Assembly: GCF_002284535.1 (NCBI RefSeq)
Contig: NZ_NPKH01000027.1
Location: 124,001-188,000, forward strand
Source: Mesorhizobium wenxiniae
Lineage (GTDB): Bacteria > Pseudomonadota > Alphaproteobacteria > Rhizobiales > Rhizobiaceae
Direction: 5' to 3'
Length of the DNA: 64,000 bases
Every line of letters begins with the position of its first letter. Position 1 is the first letter of the stretch. A model generated the notes under the pieces. It was not told the origin of the DNA. It worked only from the letters and a program-made list of their open reading frames with translations, and did not search any database. Positions 40,764 through 49,863 of the stretch are shown one piece after another. Made by a program: the position numbers and the translations under genes.

Positions 40764-41840
40764 TCATTCCTCCTGCCGATCGAGAAACCGCTTCACAGCG
40801 TCGAGGAACACACCGCGCCCTGCGGCCTCGCGATCGAGATGCACGAAGTGCGTGGCGTCTGGGATGTCTAGACGTTCCGCTTTTGGTGCTTCGTCCACGA
40901 TTGTCTTCGCGTCCTCCGGCCGGCTCCAGAAATCCCGTCCGGAGCGGATGACGAGCACTGGCATGGTGAGTGCCGCCGCCGCCCATTGCCGGCGACCGAG
41001 GGCGAGTTCGAAGCTGTCGGCCATGGCGCCGCTTGGGGACCGGAAACTCGGCGGCTGGCGCGTCGGCGCCGTCTCGTCGGAGGCGAGTGCTGCATCGCCA
41101 TAGGCCGCAGCGACCGCGGGATCGCGCCACTGGGCCTTGTCCGCGACCGGGATGCTGTCGTCCCAGGCAGTGAATAGGCTCTGACGTGTATTCATCCGAT
41201 AACCGCCGAACGTATGGACATTGAACGTCCCGGGCCGGTCGGGATTTTCGAGCGGCGAGCCGGTGCCAAGAGTGGAGTGCTGGTCTGAGCCTCCGTGCAG
41301 CGTGTTGTAGAGGATGAGCCGGTCAACCGTCTGCGGAAAGCGGCTGGCGTAGGCGCCGGCCCAATGTCCGCCGGTGGCCCAGCCGACGAGGCTGACCCTC
41401 GAAACGTCGCTCCATTTGGCGATAGCGTCGACCGCTGCGGAAATATCCGCCACGACGTCTTCGGTACGCATCAGGGGAGCGGACTTGTCCGGCGGCCTGT
41501 TCATGGCCGCAGGGCGGCTCGATGCGCCGTAGCCGCGAACATCCAGGACATAGACAAGGTGCCCGTCCGCCGCGAGGTCGGCGGCAAGCGACCCACCCGC
41601 AACAGGCAGATCGAAGGACGCAACGCCGGGCACGCGTGCGCCATGGACGAGGAGGACGGCGGAGTTGGCTTCGGACGCTGCGCCAAGACGGCGCACCTCC
41701 CGGACGAAGAGGCGCTCGCCCGTCCGAAGTTCGACGAACCTGTCGGCCCGGACGAGATCCGGCTCTCCTGCCGGTGCTGGAGCGGCGATCATAGCGGCTG
41801 CTGTGAGCACGAGGGGAAAGGCGGTAAAATGGGACATCAT
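40764..41840 (-). CDS. exported alpha/beta hydrolase-fold protein lacking the nucleophile Ser
   Basis: The 358-residue protein has a signal peptide (PLVLTAAAMIAAPAPAG) and an alpha/beta hydrolase fold: oxyanion region LLVHGARVPG, strand VYVLDVRGYGASS, then VSLVGWATGGHW at the nucleophile elbow. There the usual GxSxG Ser is Ala155. The later acid (SGRDFW) and the base His (DATHFVHLD) are kept. It may be a non-catalytic or unusual hydrolase. ATG 41840 has GGAG upstream and starts before the signal; the frame is open to 42536 across the divergent LysR gene and that part is not real. It is divergent from that regulator, 93 bases away. Confidence 0.82.
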   Translation of the reverse strand: MMSHFTAFPLVLTAAAMIAAPAPAGEPDLVRADRFVELRTGERLFVREVRRLGAASEANSAVLLVHGARVPGVASFDLPVAGGSLAADLAADGHLVYVLDVRGYGASSRPAAMNRPPDKSAPLMRTEDVVADISAAVDAIAKWSDVSRVSLVGWATGGHWAGAYASRFPQTVDRLILYNTLHGGSDQHSTLGTGSPLENPDRPGTFNVHTFGGYRMNTRQSLFTAWDDSIPVADKAQWRDPAVAAAYGDAALASDETAPTRQPPSFRSPSGAMADSFELALGRRQWAAAALTMPVLVIRSGRDFWSRPEDAKTIVDEAPKAERLDIPDATHFVHLDREAAGRGVFLDAVKRFLDRQEE

Positions 41841-41884
41841 GACGTCTCCGGTCGCAATTGCGTTCCGCAAAGACTGCCAGCTAT

Positions 41885-41930
41885 TCGATATCTTATCGAT
41901 GACGCGTCTGAGGGTTTTTGATATCGTCAA
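41885..41930. promoter_or_regulatory. candidate LysR operators between the hydrolase and regulator genes
   Basis: TCGATA-TCT-TATCGA is a perfect interrupted palindrome at 41885-41899. A second site, TTGATATCGTCAA at 41918-41930, fits the T-N11-A LysR box with dyad arms TTGA/TCAA and ends three bases before the regulator ATG. Both share a GATATC-like core. Binding is inferred from position and pattern. Confidence 0.5.
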
Positions 41931-41933
41931 GAT

Positions 41934-42818
41934 ATGGAACTTCGGCACTTGCGACATTTCCTGGCTGTTGCGGAGGATTTGCATATGGGTCGTGCCGCAC
42001 TGCGGCTGGCCATGGCGCAGCCTCCGCTTAGTCAATCGATCGGGCGCCTGGAGAAGGAGCTCGGCGTCAAGCTGTTCGAGCGGGCCAACCGCCGCCTGAC
42101 CTTGACGCGCGCCGGCTCGGCCTTCGTCGAAGAGGCTCGAGCATCCATACGGCACGCCGAATCGGCGCTTCATGTCGCCCGCGCAGCGCATGACGGCGAA
42201 GCTGGCGAGATCAGGATCGGCTTCGTGTCGGCGGCCCTTTACGAGCATCTGCCGCACCTCCTGTCCCGGCTTCGCGAGAAATATCCGGACATCCATCCAA
42301 AGCTCATCGAGGTGTCCACCAATGAGCAGATTGCGGCGCTGTCGCGCAGTGAGATCGACATCGGTTTCGTGCATCCACCGCTCGGGACCGACGAACGTCT
42401 CGACGTCCATGACTATCCTGCTGAAGACCTTATTGCCGTTCTGCCTGACGACCGGCAGACGCACGGGGTGACGCTGGCGGACATCGCCCGCCACGGGCTC
42501 ATCATGTTTCCGGCTGCACAAGGCCCGGCGCTCCATGCCCGCATCGTAGACACATTCACCAAGACTGGCCTCGACGTTCGGATCGTCCAGGAGGCGACGC
42601 GGGCACTGACCACGCTATCGCTCGTGTCCACAGGCTTGGGCGCGGCCCTGCTGCCACGATCGACTCAGCGCCTTGTATTTCAGGGCGTCCGGTATGCAGC
42701 GATCGCCGACGCATCGCTGCCCGCGTGGCCACTTGCGGTGATCGCGAAACGGCGGCCACGGCCGGCCATCGTCGATAGCGTCTGGAAACTGCTTGACGGT
42801 CGGCCAGACGTGACTTGA
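41934..42818 (+). CDS. LysR family transcriptional regulator
   Basis: This 294-residue protein has the LysR helix-turn-helix (MELRHLRHFLAVAEDLHMGR, AQPPLSQSIGRLEKELGVKL) and an effector-binding domain. HLRHFLAVAEDLHMGRAA is typical of the BenM/CatM/CbbR branch that senses aromatic or organic acids. It is divergent from the hydrolase-fold gene, sharing the 93-base gap with two palindromes. The effector is unknown. Confidence 0.9.
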   Translation: MELRHLRHFLAVAEDLHMGRAALRLAMAQPPLSQSIGRLEKELGVKLFERANRRLTLTRAGSAFVEEARASIRHAESALHVARAAHDGEAGEIRIGFVSAALYEHLPHLLSRLREKYPDIHPKLIEVSTNEQIAALSRSEIDIGFVHPPLGTDERLDVHDYPAEDLIAVLPDDRQTHGVTLADIARHGLIMFPAAQGPALHARIVDTFTKTGLDVRIVQEATRALTTLSLVSTGLGAALLPRSTQRLVFQGVRYAAIADASLPAWPLAVIAKRRPRPAIVDSVWKLLDGRPDVT

Positions 42819-43031
42819 CCGCCGGCGATCGGACATACCGCGGTCGCGCAATGCGCTCCCATGTTATCAGCCCGGCAGCGACATGGCAGGTGAGGATTTC
42901 AGCGCAACAATCTGACATAAATGAGTTTTTGACAATTCTTCTGCCTAATTGGCGGTTGCGTCATTTGGCATCGTGAAAATCCAACGCTGCATGCTAAAAG
43001 GGCTTCAAGGCAGGATCGCAGGGAGGCCCGT

Positions 43032-45356
43032 ATGGAAGGCGAAAACAAAAAAACAGCCCGGTCGGACCTCGACGAAGCCGCACTTTATTTCCACAAGCAT
43101 CCACGGCCTGGAAAGCTTGAAATCCAGGCAACAAAGCCGCTCGGCAACCAGCGCGACCTGGCGCTTGCCTATTCGCCCGGCGTCGCGGCGCCTTGTCTGG
43201 AAATCCGCGACAATCCGGCGGCGGCCGCCGACTACACGGCGCGCGCCAATCTCGTTGGCGTCGTCTCCAATGGTTCGGCGGTGCTCGGCTTGGGCAATAT
43301 CGGCCCACTGGCCTCCAAGCCGGTGATGGAAGGCAAGGCGGTGCTGTTCAAGAAATTTGCCGGCATCGATGTCTTCGACATCGAGATTGACGCGCCTGAC
43401 ATCGAGCGGATGGTCGAGACCATCTCGGCGCTGGAGCCGACCTTCGGCGGCATCAACCTCGAGGACATCAAGGCGCCCGAATGTTTTGAGGTCGAGGAAC
43501 GGCTGAAGGCCCGCATGGCCATACCGGTCTTCCACGACGACCAGCACGGCACCGCGATCATCGTCGCCGCCGCCGTGCTCAACGGGCTGGAATTCGCCGG
43601 CAAGACGATCTCCGACATCAAGATCGTCACCTCCGGCGCCGGGGCAGCGGCCCTTGCCTGCCTCAACTTGCTGGTTTTGCTGGGCGCGCGCATCGAAAAC
43701 ATCTGGGTCACCGACCGTTTCGGCGTCGCCTACAAGGGCCGCGTCGATGAGATGGACCGCTGGAAGGACCCTTATGTGAAGGACACCGAGGCGCGCACGC
43801 TGGCCGATGTGCTGCCGGGCGCCGACGTGTTCCTGGGGCTTTCAGCCGCCGGCGTGCTGAAACCGGAATTGCTCCAGCATATGGCGCCAAAACCGCTGAT
43901 CCTGGCGCTGGCCAACCCCAATCCCGAGATCATGCCGGAAGCGGCACGGGCGGCACGACCCGACGCGATGATCTGCACCGGCCGTTCCGATTTCCCCAAT
44001 CAGGTCAACAACGTACTTTGTTTTCCTTATATATTCCGTGGCGCGCTGGACTGCGGCGCCAGCGCCATCAACGAAGAGATGAAGATGGCGGCGGTGCGGG
44101 CGATCGCTGCCCTTGCCCGCGAGGAACCGTCAGATGTCGCCGCGCGCGCCTATTCCGGCGAAACACCGATCTTCGGGCCTGATTTCCTGATCCCCTCGCC
44201 CTTCGACCCGCGGCTGATCCTGCGCATCGCTCCGGCGGTGGCCAAAGCCGCCTGCGACACTGGCGTCGCGACACGGCCGATCACCGACTTTGCCGCTTAT
44301 ATCGACACGCTGAACCGCTTCGTCTTCCGCTCCGGCCTGGTGATGAAGCCGGTGTTCACGATGGCCAAGACGTCGAATGCCAAGCGCGTCATCTATGCCG
44401 ACGGCGAGGATGAGCGCGTGTTGCGTGCCGCCCAGGTGGTGCTGGAGGAAGGCATCGCCGAGCCGATCCTGATCGGCCGCCCGCACGTCATCGAGGTGCG
44501 GCTGAAACGCTACGGACTGCGCATCAAGCCGGGCGTCGATTTCGGCCTGATCAATCCCGAGGACGACCCACGCTATCGCCACTATGTCGACCTTTTGATC
44601 GAACTCGCCGGCCGGCGCGGCGTCACGACGGAGGCCGCCCGCACCTTGGTGCGCACCGACAACACGGTGATCGCCGCACTTGCCCTCAAGCGTGGCGATG
44701 CCGACGCCATGGTTTGCGGCCTGGAAGGACGTTTTGAGCGGCATTTGCGCAATGTCACCCTGATCATCGGCCCGCGCGCCGGTATCAAGGATCATGACCT
44801 GTCGACGCTTTCCATGCTGATCTCGCAGCGAGGCATCATTTTCCTCACCGACACCCATGTCACCGTCGATCCGACGGCCGAGGAGATCGCAGAGATGACG
44901 GTGTTGGCGGCCGAAGAAATCCAGCGCTTCGGCATCGAACCCAAGGCCGCCCTGCTGTCGCATTCGGATTTCGGCTCACGCGATTCGCCAAGCGCGCTCA
45001 AGATGCGGCAGGCAGCGGCAATCCTGGCGCGCATCGCGCCAGACCTGCAATGCGACGGCGAGATGCATGCCGACTCGGCCTTGTCGGAGCAGCTGCGCCA
45101 GCGGGTCTATCCGCATTCGCGGCTGAAGGGCGAAGCCAATCTGCTGGTCTTCCCCAATCTCGATTCGGCGAACGTCACGCTCACCGCGCTGCGCGCGATG
45201 ATGGACGCGCTGCATGTCGGCCCGATCCTGCTCGGCACCGACAGACCGGCGCATATATTGACGCCGTCGGTGACGTCACGTGGCGTCGTCAACATGACGG
45301 CGCTCGCCGTGGTCGAAGCGGCCCATAAGGCGCAGGCGGTCGTAAATCTGGGCTAA
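43032..45356 (+). CDS. maeB: NADP-dependent malic enzyme, two-domain MaeB type
   Basis: This enzyme decarboxylates malate to pyruvate with NADP reduction, linking the TCA cycle to gluconeogenesis. At 774 residues it has the MaeB layout: a malic-enzyme part (1-430: LAYSPGVAAPCLEI, VFHDDQHGTAIIVAAAVLNG, NAD-binding GAGAAALACLNLL) and a C-terminal phosphotransacetylase-like domain (about 450-774: VLEEGIAEPILIGRP, DADAMVCGLEG, TDTHVTVDPTAEE, SDFGSRDS). That domain binds acetyl-CoA and is regulatory in related enzymes. GGGAGG lies before ATG 43032. In rhizobia this is the tme/maeB gene, important for C4-dicarboxylate growth. Confidence 0.93.
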   Translation: MEGENKKTARSDLDEAALYFHKHPRPGKLEIQATKPLGNQRDLALAYSPGVAAPCLEIRDNPAAAADYTARANLVGVVSNGSAVLGLGNIGPLASKPVMEGKAVLFKKFAGIDVFDIEIDAPDIERMVETISALEPTFGGINLEDIKAPECFEVEERLKARMAIPVFHDDQHGTAIIVAAAVLNGLEFAGKTISDIKIVTSGAGAAALACLNLLVLLGARIENIWVTDRFGVAYKGRVDEMDRWKDPYVKDTEARTLADVLPGADVFLGLSAAGVLKPELLQHMAPKPLILALANPNPEIMPEAARAARPDAMICTGRSDFPNQVNNVLCFPYIFRGALDCGASAINEEMKMAAVRAIAALAREEPSDVAARAYSGETPIFGPDFLIPSPFDPRLILRIAPAVAKAACDTGVATRPITDFAAYIDTLNRFVFRSGLVMKPVFTMAKTSNAKRVIYADGEDERVLRAAQVVLEEGIAEPILIGRPHVIEVRLKRYGLRIKPGVDFGLINPEDDPRYRHYVDLLIELAGRRGVTTEAARTLVRTDNTVIAALALKRGDADAMVCGLEGRFERHLRNVTLIIGPRAGIKDHDLSTLSMLISQRGIIFLTDTHVTVDPTAEEIAEMTVLAAEEIQRFGIEPKAALLSHSDFGSRDSPSALKMRQAAAILARIAPDLQCDGEMHADSALSEQLRQRVYPHSRLKGEANLLVFPNLDSANVTLTALRAMMDALHVGPILLGTDRPAHILTPSVTSRGVVNMTALAVVEAAHKAQAVVNLG

Positions 45357-45436
45357 AACGGCTTTTCGCGGTAAGCTGATAAATGACCGCAAAGCGGTAG
45401 CTTTCGCGACGGGCGGTTAAAGGGAGTTCACGGCGA

Positions 45437-46633
45437 ATGACGGGCGGAGGGTGGAAGCTGACGAATGCCGCGGCGCTGCTTGGTGCCCTGGCGTTATCAG
45501 GCTTTGCCGTCACTCAGCCGCAGGCCGCCTCCCGAGTTTGCCGGCAACTGGAAGCGGATCTCGCGACCGCTTCGCGCGGTGGCGGCGGCAAGCCGGCCCT
45601 GCTCAGGAAATACGATGATGCGATCGTGCGGCAGCGCGAGCAGATTTCAAAGGTAAGCCGCCAGTCCGACAGCGCCGGCTGCGGCTTTTCGCTGCTCGGC
45701 CGCAATCGCAACGCTTGCGCCGCACTCGAGGCCACGCTCGACCGCATGAACGCCAATCTCTATGCCCTGCAGGTCAAGCGCGCGCAGCTCGCCGGCGGCG
45801 GCTCGCGCCGCGATCGCGCACGCATATTGGCCTCACTCGACGCCAATGGCTGTCGCGACAGCGTCATGCCTTCGAGGCGTGCGCCTGTCCTCGAAGCGAA
45901 CCGTGAAAACGGCGAAGAAAGCCTGCTCGATCGGCTTTTGGGCGACGCCACAAATCACCCCGATGCGCTGGACGAGCCGAGCGATCCCGACGAAGAGCGC
46001 GGTGTCCGCACCATGATCAATCAGCCCGACGGCATGGACCTGCCACGCCTTGGCGGCGAATTCCGCACAATGTGCGTGCGCACCTGCGACGGCTATTTCT
46101 TCCCGATGTCGAATGCCGCCTCGCTGGGCGATTTCGAGCGCGACCAGAAGAACTGCGATTCGAGTTGCCCCGGCACCAAGATGCAGGTGTTTTATACGCG
46201 CGGCATTGGCGACGACTCGGCTGACATGACGTCTTCGGTAACCGGCAGGCCCTACAGCGAACTGCCGACCGCCTATCTCTACAAGCAGCCCGAAACGTTG
46301 CGCCCGCCGGCCTGCGGCTGCAACGCTGCACAGAATTTCGAGATCATTGCCGGCAATCCGCCAAGCCCGGAACAGACCGAGGCCGATGTGGAGACCAAGC
46401 CGCTCATTCCGGTGCCTGTCGCCAAAGCCGATCAAGGCGCCGACCCCGAGGCTTTGGCAAATGTCGAAGGCGGGCTCGAACGCGAAGCCATCAAACGCCT
46501 CGCCGTCAAACCCTCGCCGACGACTTTGCCGCCGCCGGGACGGCGCAAGGTCAGGGTCGTCGGGCCAACGTTCCTTCCCGACCCAGCAGCGGCAACAGAT
46601 CTGCAAGCTCCGGCCCCGAAGGCTGCCCGGTAA
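45437..46633 (+). CDS. DUF2865 domain exported protein
   Basis: This 398-residue protein has a signal-like N-terminus (WKLTNAAALLGALALSGFAV), a coiled segment, and the cysteine-rich DUF2865 core (about 200-290: FRTMCVRTCDGYFFPMSNAA, NCDSSCPGTKMQVFYTRG, ELPTAYLYKQ). A disordered, Pro/Lys-rich tail follows. The family is confined mainly to rhizobia and relatives and has no known function. Export and paired cysteines suggest a disulfide-bonded periplasmic or surface protein. It lies 80 bases after maeB. Its last 83 bases overlap the convergent gltX gene. Confidence 0.82.
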   Translation: MTGGGWKLTNAAALLGALALSGFAVTQPQAASRVCRQLEADLATASRGGGGKPALLRKYDDAIVRQREQISKVSRQSDSAGCGFSLLGRNRNACAALEATLDRMNANLYALQVKRAQLAGGGSRRDRARILASLDANGCRDSVMPSRRAPVLEANRENGEESLLDRLLGDATNHPDALDEPSDPDEERGVRTMINQPDGMDLPRLGGEFRTMCVRTCDGYFFPMSNAASLGDFERDQKNCDSSCPGTKMQVFYTRGIGDDSADMTSSVTGRPYSELPTAYLYKQPETLRPPACGCNAAQNFEIIAGNPPSPEQTEADVETKPLIPVPVAKADQGADPEALANVEGGLEREAIKRLAVKPSPTTLPPPGRRKVRVVGPTFLPDPAAATDLQAPAPKAAR

Positions 46634-47924
46634 GCGCCAGCCTGAGCGGCATGAACAGCGCCTTGCCCTTGCGGCCGGTCGCTTCCCTGATCCTGCCCGT
46701 CCACTCCTTCCAGACCGACCCGTTCCAGGGGTCTTCCGGCAAAAGGTCGAACGCCTGGCGAAGGAAATCGCGGTCTACGTCGGAAAAGTCCGGCTGCTCC
46801 TGCGGGCCGTCGCGAAGTGTGCGCCACCAGATGGCTGCATCGGCCAGCCTGTCGAGATTGCCGCGCACCGCCAGCCAGAAGGGCTCGGCCTGTTCGCCGG
46901 AAATGCCGAGCACCATCAGCCGGTCGCGCGCCTCGGAAAACGGCATATGGTGGAGCAGTGTGCGGTTGAGCACGAAGAGCTCGTCCGGATCGAATTTGGC
47001 GGCGGATTTCGACGTCGCGGCCGGATCGAAGCGCCGGGCAAGTTCGGTCATATCAGGCACCGCCACTACGTTTTCCGACGTGCCGACAAGCACGGCCAGC
47101 GAGGCAACGGCCATCGGTTCGATGCCGGTCTCGCGTAGGCTCTCGATGGACAGCGCGCCGCTCCGCTTCGACAGGCCCTCGCCCGATGCAGTGGTCAACA
47201 GATTGTGGTGGCCGAACACCGGCGGCTCGGCACCCAGTGCCTGGAACAGCGCGATCTGCACGCCCGTGTTGGTGACGTGGTCGTCGCCACGGATGACATG
47301 GCTGATCCCCATCTCGATGTCATCGACCACCGAGGGCAGAGTATAGAGATAGGTGCCGTCCTCGCGCATTAGAACCGGGTCGGAAAGCGAGGCAAGGTCG
47401 ACGGTTTCCTCGCCGCGCACCAGGTCGTTCCAGTGGATTTCGGTGCGCTCCGGCTGCAGAGGATCGCTGGTGAAATTGGGCAGGAGGAAGCGCCAATGCG
47501 GCCGCCGACCATCGGACTGGTATTCGGCGATCTGCTCAGGGGTCAGCGTCAGCGCTTCGCGGCCGTAGACCGGCGGCAGGCCGCGCGTGCGGCGCACCTT
47601 GCGCCTGAGATCGAGCTCTTCCGGAGTTTCGTAACAAGCGTAGAGAAGGCGCGCCGCCTTCAATTTCTCCACCGCCGCATCGTAGATCTCGAAGCGCCGT
47701 GACTGGAATTCCGTCGCGTCCGGAAATATCCCTAGCCAATGTAGGTCGTAGAGGATGGCGTCGGAGAATTCCTGCGTCGAGCGGGCGACGTCGGTGTCGT
47801 CGAAACGCTGGATGAAGCGGCCCTTGTTGTTCATGGCGAACAGCCAGTTGAACAGCGCAGTGCGCGCGTTGCCGATATGAATGCGGCCGGTGGGTGATGG
47901 GGCGAAACGGACGGTAACTGTCAT
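46551..47924 (-). CDS. gltX: glutamyl-tRNA synthetase
   Basis: This enzyme attaches glutamate to tRNA. At 457 residues it is a normal class I GluRS. It has the HIGH-type motif in FAPSPTGRIHIGNARTALFN, the RFDDTDVARS segment, the VIRGDDHVTNT block, and the KMSKS-type loop GLSKRSGALS. A C-terminal anticodon-binding helical domain follows. Rhizobia commonly carry two GluRS paralogs; the second, if present, is outside the window. The gene converges on the DUF2865 gene with an 83-base overlap. ATG 47924 is the clear start. Confidence 0.95.
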   Translation of the reverse strand: MTVTVRFAPSPTGRIHIGNARTALFNWLFAMNNKGRFIQRFDDTDVARSTQEFSDAILYDLHWLGIFPDATEFQSRRFEIYDAAVEKLKAARLLYACYETPEELDLRRKVRRTRGLPPVYGREALTLTPEQIAEYQSDGRRPHWRFLLPNFTSDPLQPERTEIHWNDLVRGEETVDLASLSDPVLMREDGTYLYTLPSVVDDIEMGISHVIRGDDHVTNTGVQIALFQALGAEPPVFGHHNLLTTASGEGLSKRSGALSIESLRETGIEPMAVASLAVLVGTSENVVAVPDMTELARRFDPAATSKSAAKFDPDELFVLNRTLLHHMPFSEARDRLMVLGISGEQAEPFWLAVRGNLDRLADAAIWWRTLRDGPQEQPDFSDVDRDFLRQAFDLLPEDPWNGSVWKEWTGRIREATGRKGKALFMPLRLALTGQPSGPELADLLPLLGREGTLARRP

Positions 47925-48017
47925 GAACGGGGCGTACCGGATGGTTTTGCTGTTGACAAGACACGCCCCCGCGCTTGGCCGCAGACATAGAACATGACGA
48001 AGGCGATGAAAAGGCGG

Positions 48018-48051
48018 CAGCGCCGCGCGTCCATTAATACATGCGGCGCTG
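48018..48051. repeat. CAGCGCCGC/GCGGCGCTG inverted repeat
   Basis: Perfect 9-bp arms (48018-48026 and 48043-48051) enclose a 16-base loop (GCGTCCATTAATACAT), just past the stop of the ABC exporter gene. It resembles the elements at 12105-12135 and 18815-18858. It may act as a transcript end or simply be a dispersed palindrome; it has no T-run. Confidence 0.55.
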
Positions 48052-48057
48052 TAAGCG

Positions 48058-49863
48058 TCAGATCGCCAGCCCCTTGGTCAATTCGAGCGCTTGGCGCTCG
48101 AACAGCCGGCGGTAGATGCCGCCCTGCAGCCGGATCAGTTGGTCATGCGAACCCTCTTCGACGATGCGGCCGCGATCGAACACCAGAAGCCTGTCCAGCG
48201 CCCGTACCGTCGAAAGCCGGTGCGCGATGACGAGTGTTGTGCGGCCGACCATCAACCGCTCCATCGCCTGCTGGATCAGCACCTCCGATTCCGAATCGAG
48301 GCTGGATGTCGCCTCGTCCAGAATGAGGATCCGCGCGTCGGCGAGGAAAGCCCGCGCGATCGCCACGCGCTGGCGCTCGCCGCCCGATAGTTTCACGCCG
48401 CGTTCGCCGACCAGCGTGCGGTAACCCTTCGGCAGGCCGACGATGAAGTCGTGCGCGCTTGCCAGCCGTGCTGCGTGCTCGATTTCGGCTTGCGTGGCGC
48501 TCGGCCGGGCATAGGCGATGTTTTCGGCCAGCGACCGGTGGAACAGAATCGGCTCCTGCTGGACGATGGCTATCTGCCCGCGCAGCGATGCCTGCGCCAC
48601 CCCAGCAATATCCTGGCCGTCGATCAGGATCGTTCCCGCGTTCACGTCGTAAAGGCGCTGGATCAGCTTGACGAAGGTCGTCTTGCCCGAGCCCGAATGG
48701 CCGACCAGCCCGATGCGTTCGCCCGGCGCGATATCCACCGAAAAGTCGCGATAGAGCGGCAGTCGATGGCTGCCATAATGGAAGGTGACGTTGTCGAAGC
48801 TGATGCGACCGTCGGTGATGCGGATCGGTGTGGCGCCGGGCGCATCCTCGATACCGAGCGGCTCGGACTGGAAGTCGACCAGTTCCTCCATGTCGTTGAT
48901 CGACCGCTGCAAATTGCGGATGTGCGTGCCGATGTCGCGCAAATAGCCTTGCAGCACGAAGAACGAGGTCAGCACGAAGGTGACATCGCCGGCGCTCGCC
49001 TGCCCCCACGACCACAAAAGCAGCGAAAGTCCGATCACCGCTGCTCTCAGAAGCAGCAGCATCGACCCTTGCGTGGTGCCGTTGATGGTGCCCCGCACCC
49101 AGGTGCGGCGCGTACGCGCGCGCCATCTGGCGACGACTTTGGCAAGGCGCGTCTCCTCGCGCTCCTCGGCGCCAAAACCCTTGACCACGGCGTTGCAGCT
49201 CACCGCATCGGCCAGCGAACCGCCCAGGCGCGTGTCCCACGCGTTGGCAAGCCTTGCGGCAGGCGCGACATAGCCAAGCGACAGCAGCGCCGTCACCGCG
49301 ATGAAAAGCACCGAACCTGCGGCGACGACAGCACCCATCAGCGGCCAGAACCAGCCGAGCAACAGCGTCGAGCCGACGAGCATGACGACGGACGGCAGCA
49401 GCGCGATCAGGATCGTGTCGTTGAGCAGGTCGAGCGCCCACATGCCGCGGGTTATCTTGCGCACGGTCGATCCGGCGAAGCTGTTGGCGTGCCAGTCGGT
49501 CGAGAAGCGCTGGACGCGATGGAAGGCGTCGGCGGCGATATCCGCCATCATCTTCAGGGTCAGTTCGACGATGGCCATGAAGGCGAGATTGCGCAGCACG
49601 ACGCCGGTGAGCGCCAGGGCTACCAGCATCGAAAAGGCCGCCATCGCCGCATTCCACGCGACATCGTCCGCTGCAGCACTGCTGGCAACGGCATCGACCA
49701 GTCGGCCGGAATAGAGCGGCGTCAGCACGTCGGTCAACGTCGACAGCAGGAACGTGCCCATGATGACCGAAAGCCGCCACGGCTGACGCCGCCAATGACC
49801 GAGCGTGAAGCCAAGAACGCTGCGAAAGGCGCCCGCGCGCAAATCTATCTGAAAACGAGCCAT
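48058..49863 (-). CDS. ABC transporter ATP-binding/permease half-transporter (exporter type)
   Basis: This 601-residue half-transporter has an N-terminal transmembrane domain of six helices (about 20-320) and a C-terminal ATPase. The ATPase shows Walker A VGHSGSGKTT, Q-loop IAIVQQEPILF, signature KLSGGERQR, Walker B RILILDEATSSLD, and the switch His in VIAHRLSTV. The layout is of the MsbA/lipid-peptide exporter group; the substrate is unknown. It would work as a homodimer. ATG 49863 is preferred over a TTG at 49881. Neither has a strong ribosome-binding site. No partner gene is adjacent. Confidence 0.88.
   Translation of the reverse strand: MARFQIDLRAGAFRSVLGFTLGHWRRQPWRLSVIMGTFLLSTLTDVLTPLYSGRLVDAVASSAAADDVAWNAAMAAFSMLVALALTGVVLRNLAFMAIVELTLKMMADIAADAFHRVQRFSTDWHANSFAGSTVRKITRGMWALDLLNDTILIALLPSVVMLVGSTLLLGWFWPLMGAVVAAGSVLFIAVTALLSLGYVAPAARLANAWDTRLGGSLADAVSCNAVVKGFGAEEREETRLAKVVARWRARTRRTWVRGTINGTTQGSMLLLLRAAVIGLSLLLWSWGQASAGDVTFVLTSFFVLQGYLRDIGTHIRNLQRSINDMEELVDFQSEPLGIEDAPGATPIRITDGRISFDNVTFHYGSHRLPLYRDFSVDIAPGERIGLVGHSGSGKTTFVKLIQRLYDVNAGTILIDGQDIAGVAQASLRGQIAIVQQEPILFHRSLAENIAYARPSATQAEIEHAARLASAHDFIVGLPKGYRTLVGERGVKLSGGERQRVAIARAFLADARILILDEATSSLDSESEVLIQQAMERLMVGRTTLVIAHRLSTVRALDRLLVFDRGRIVEEGSHDQLIRLQGGIYRRLFERQALELTKGLAI

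Noticed and set aside
41841..42536. N-terminal extension of the hydrolase gene across the LysR gene
   Set aside because: The extension would be antisense to the whole LysR DNA-binding region; a good start with signal peptide exists at 41840.
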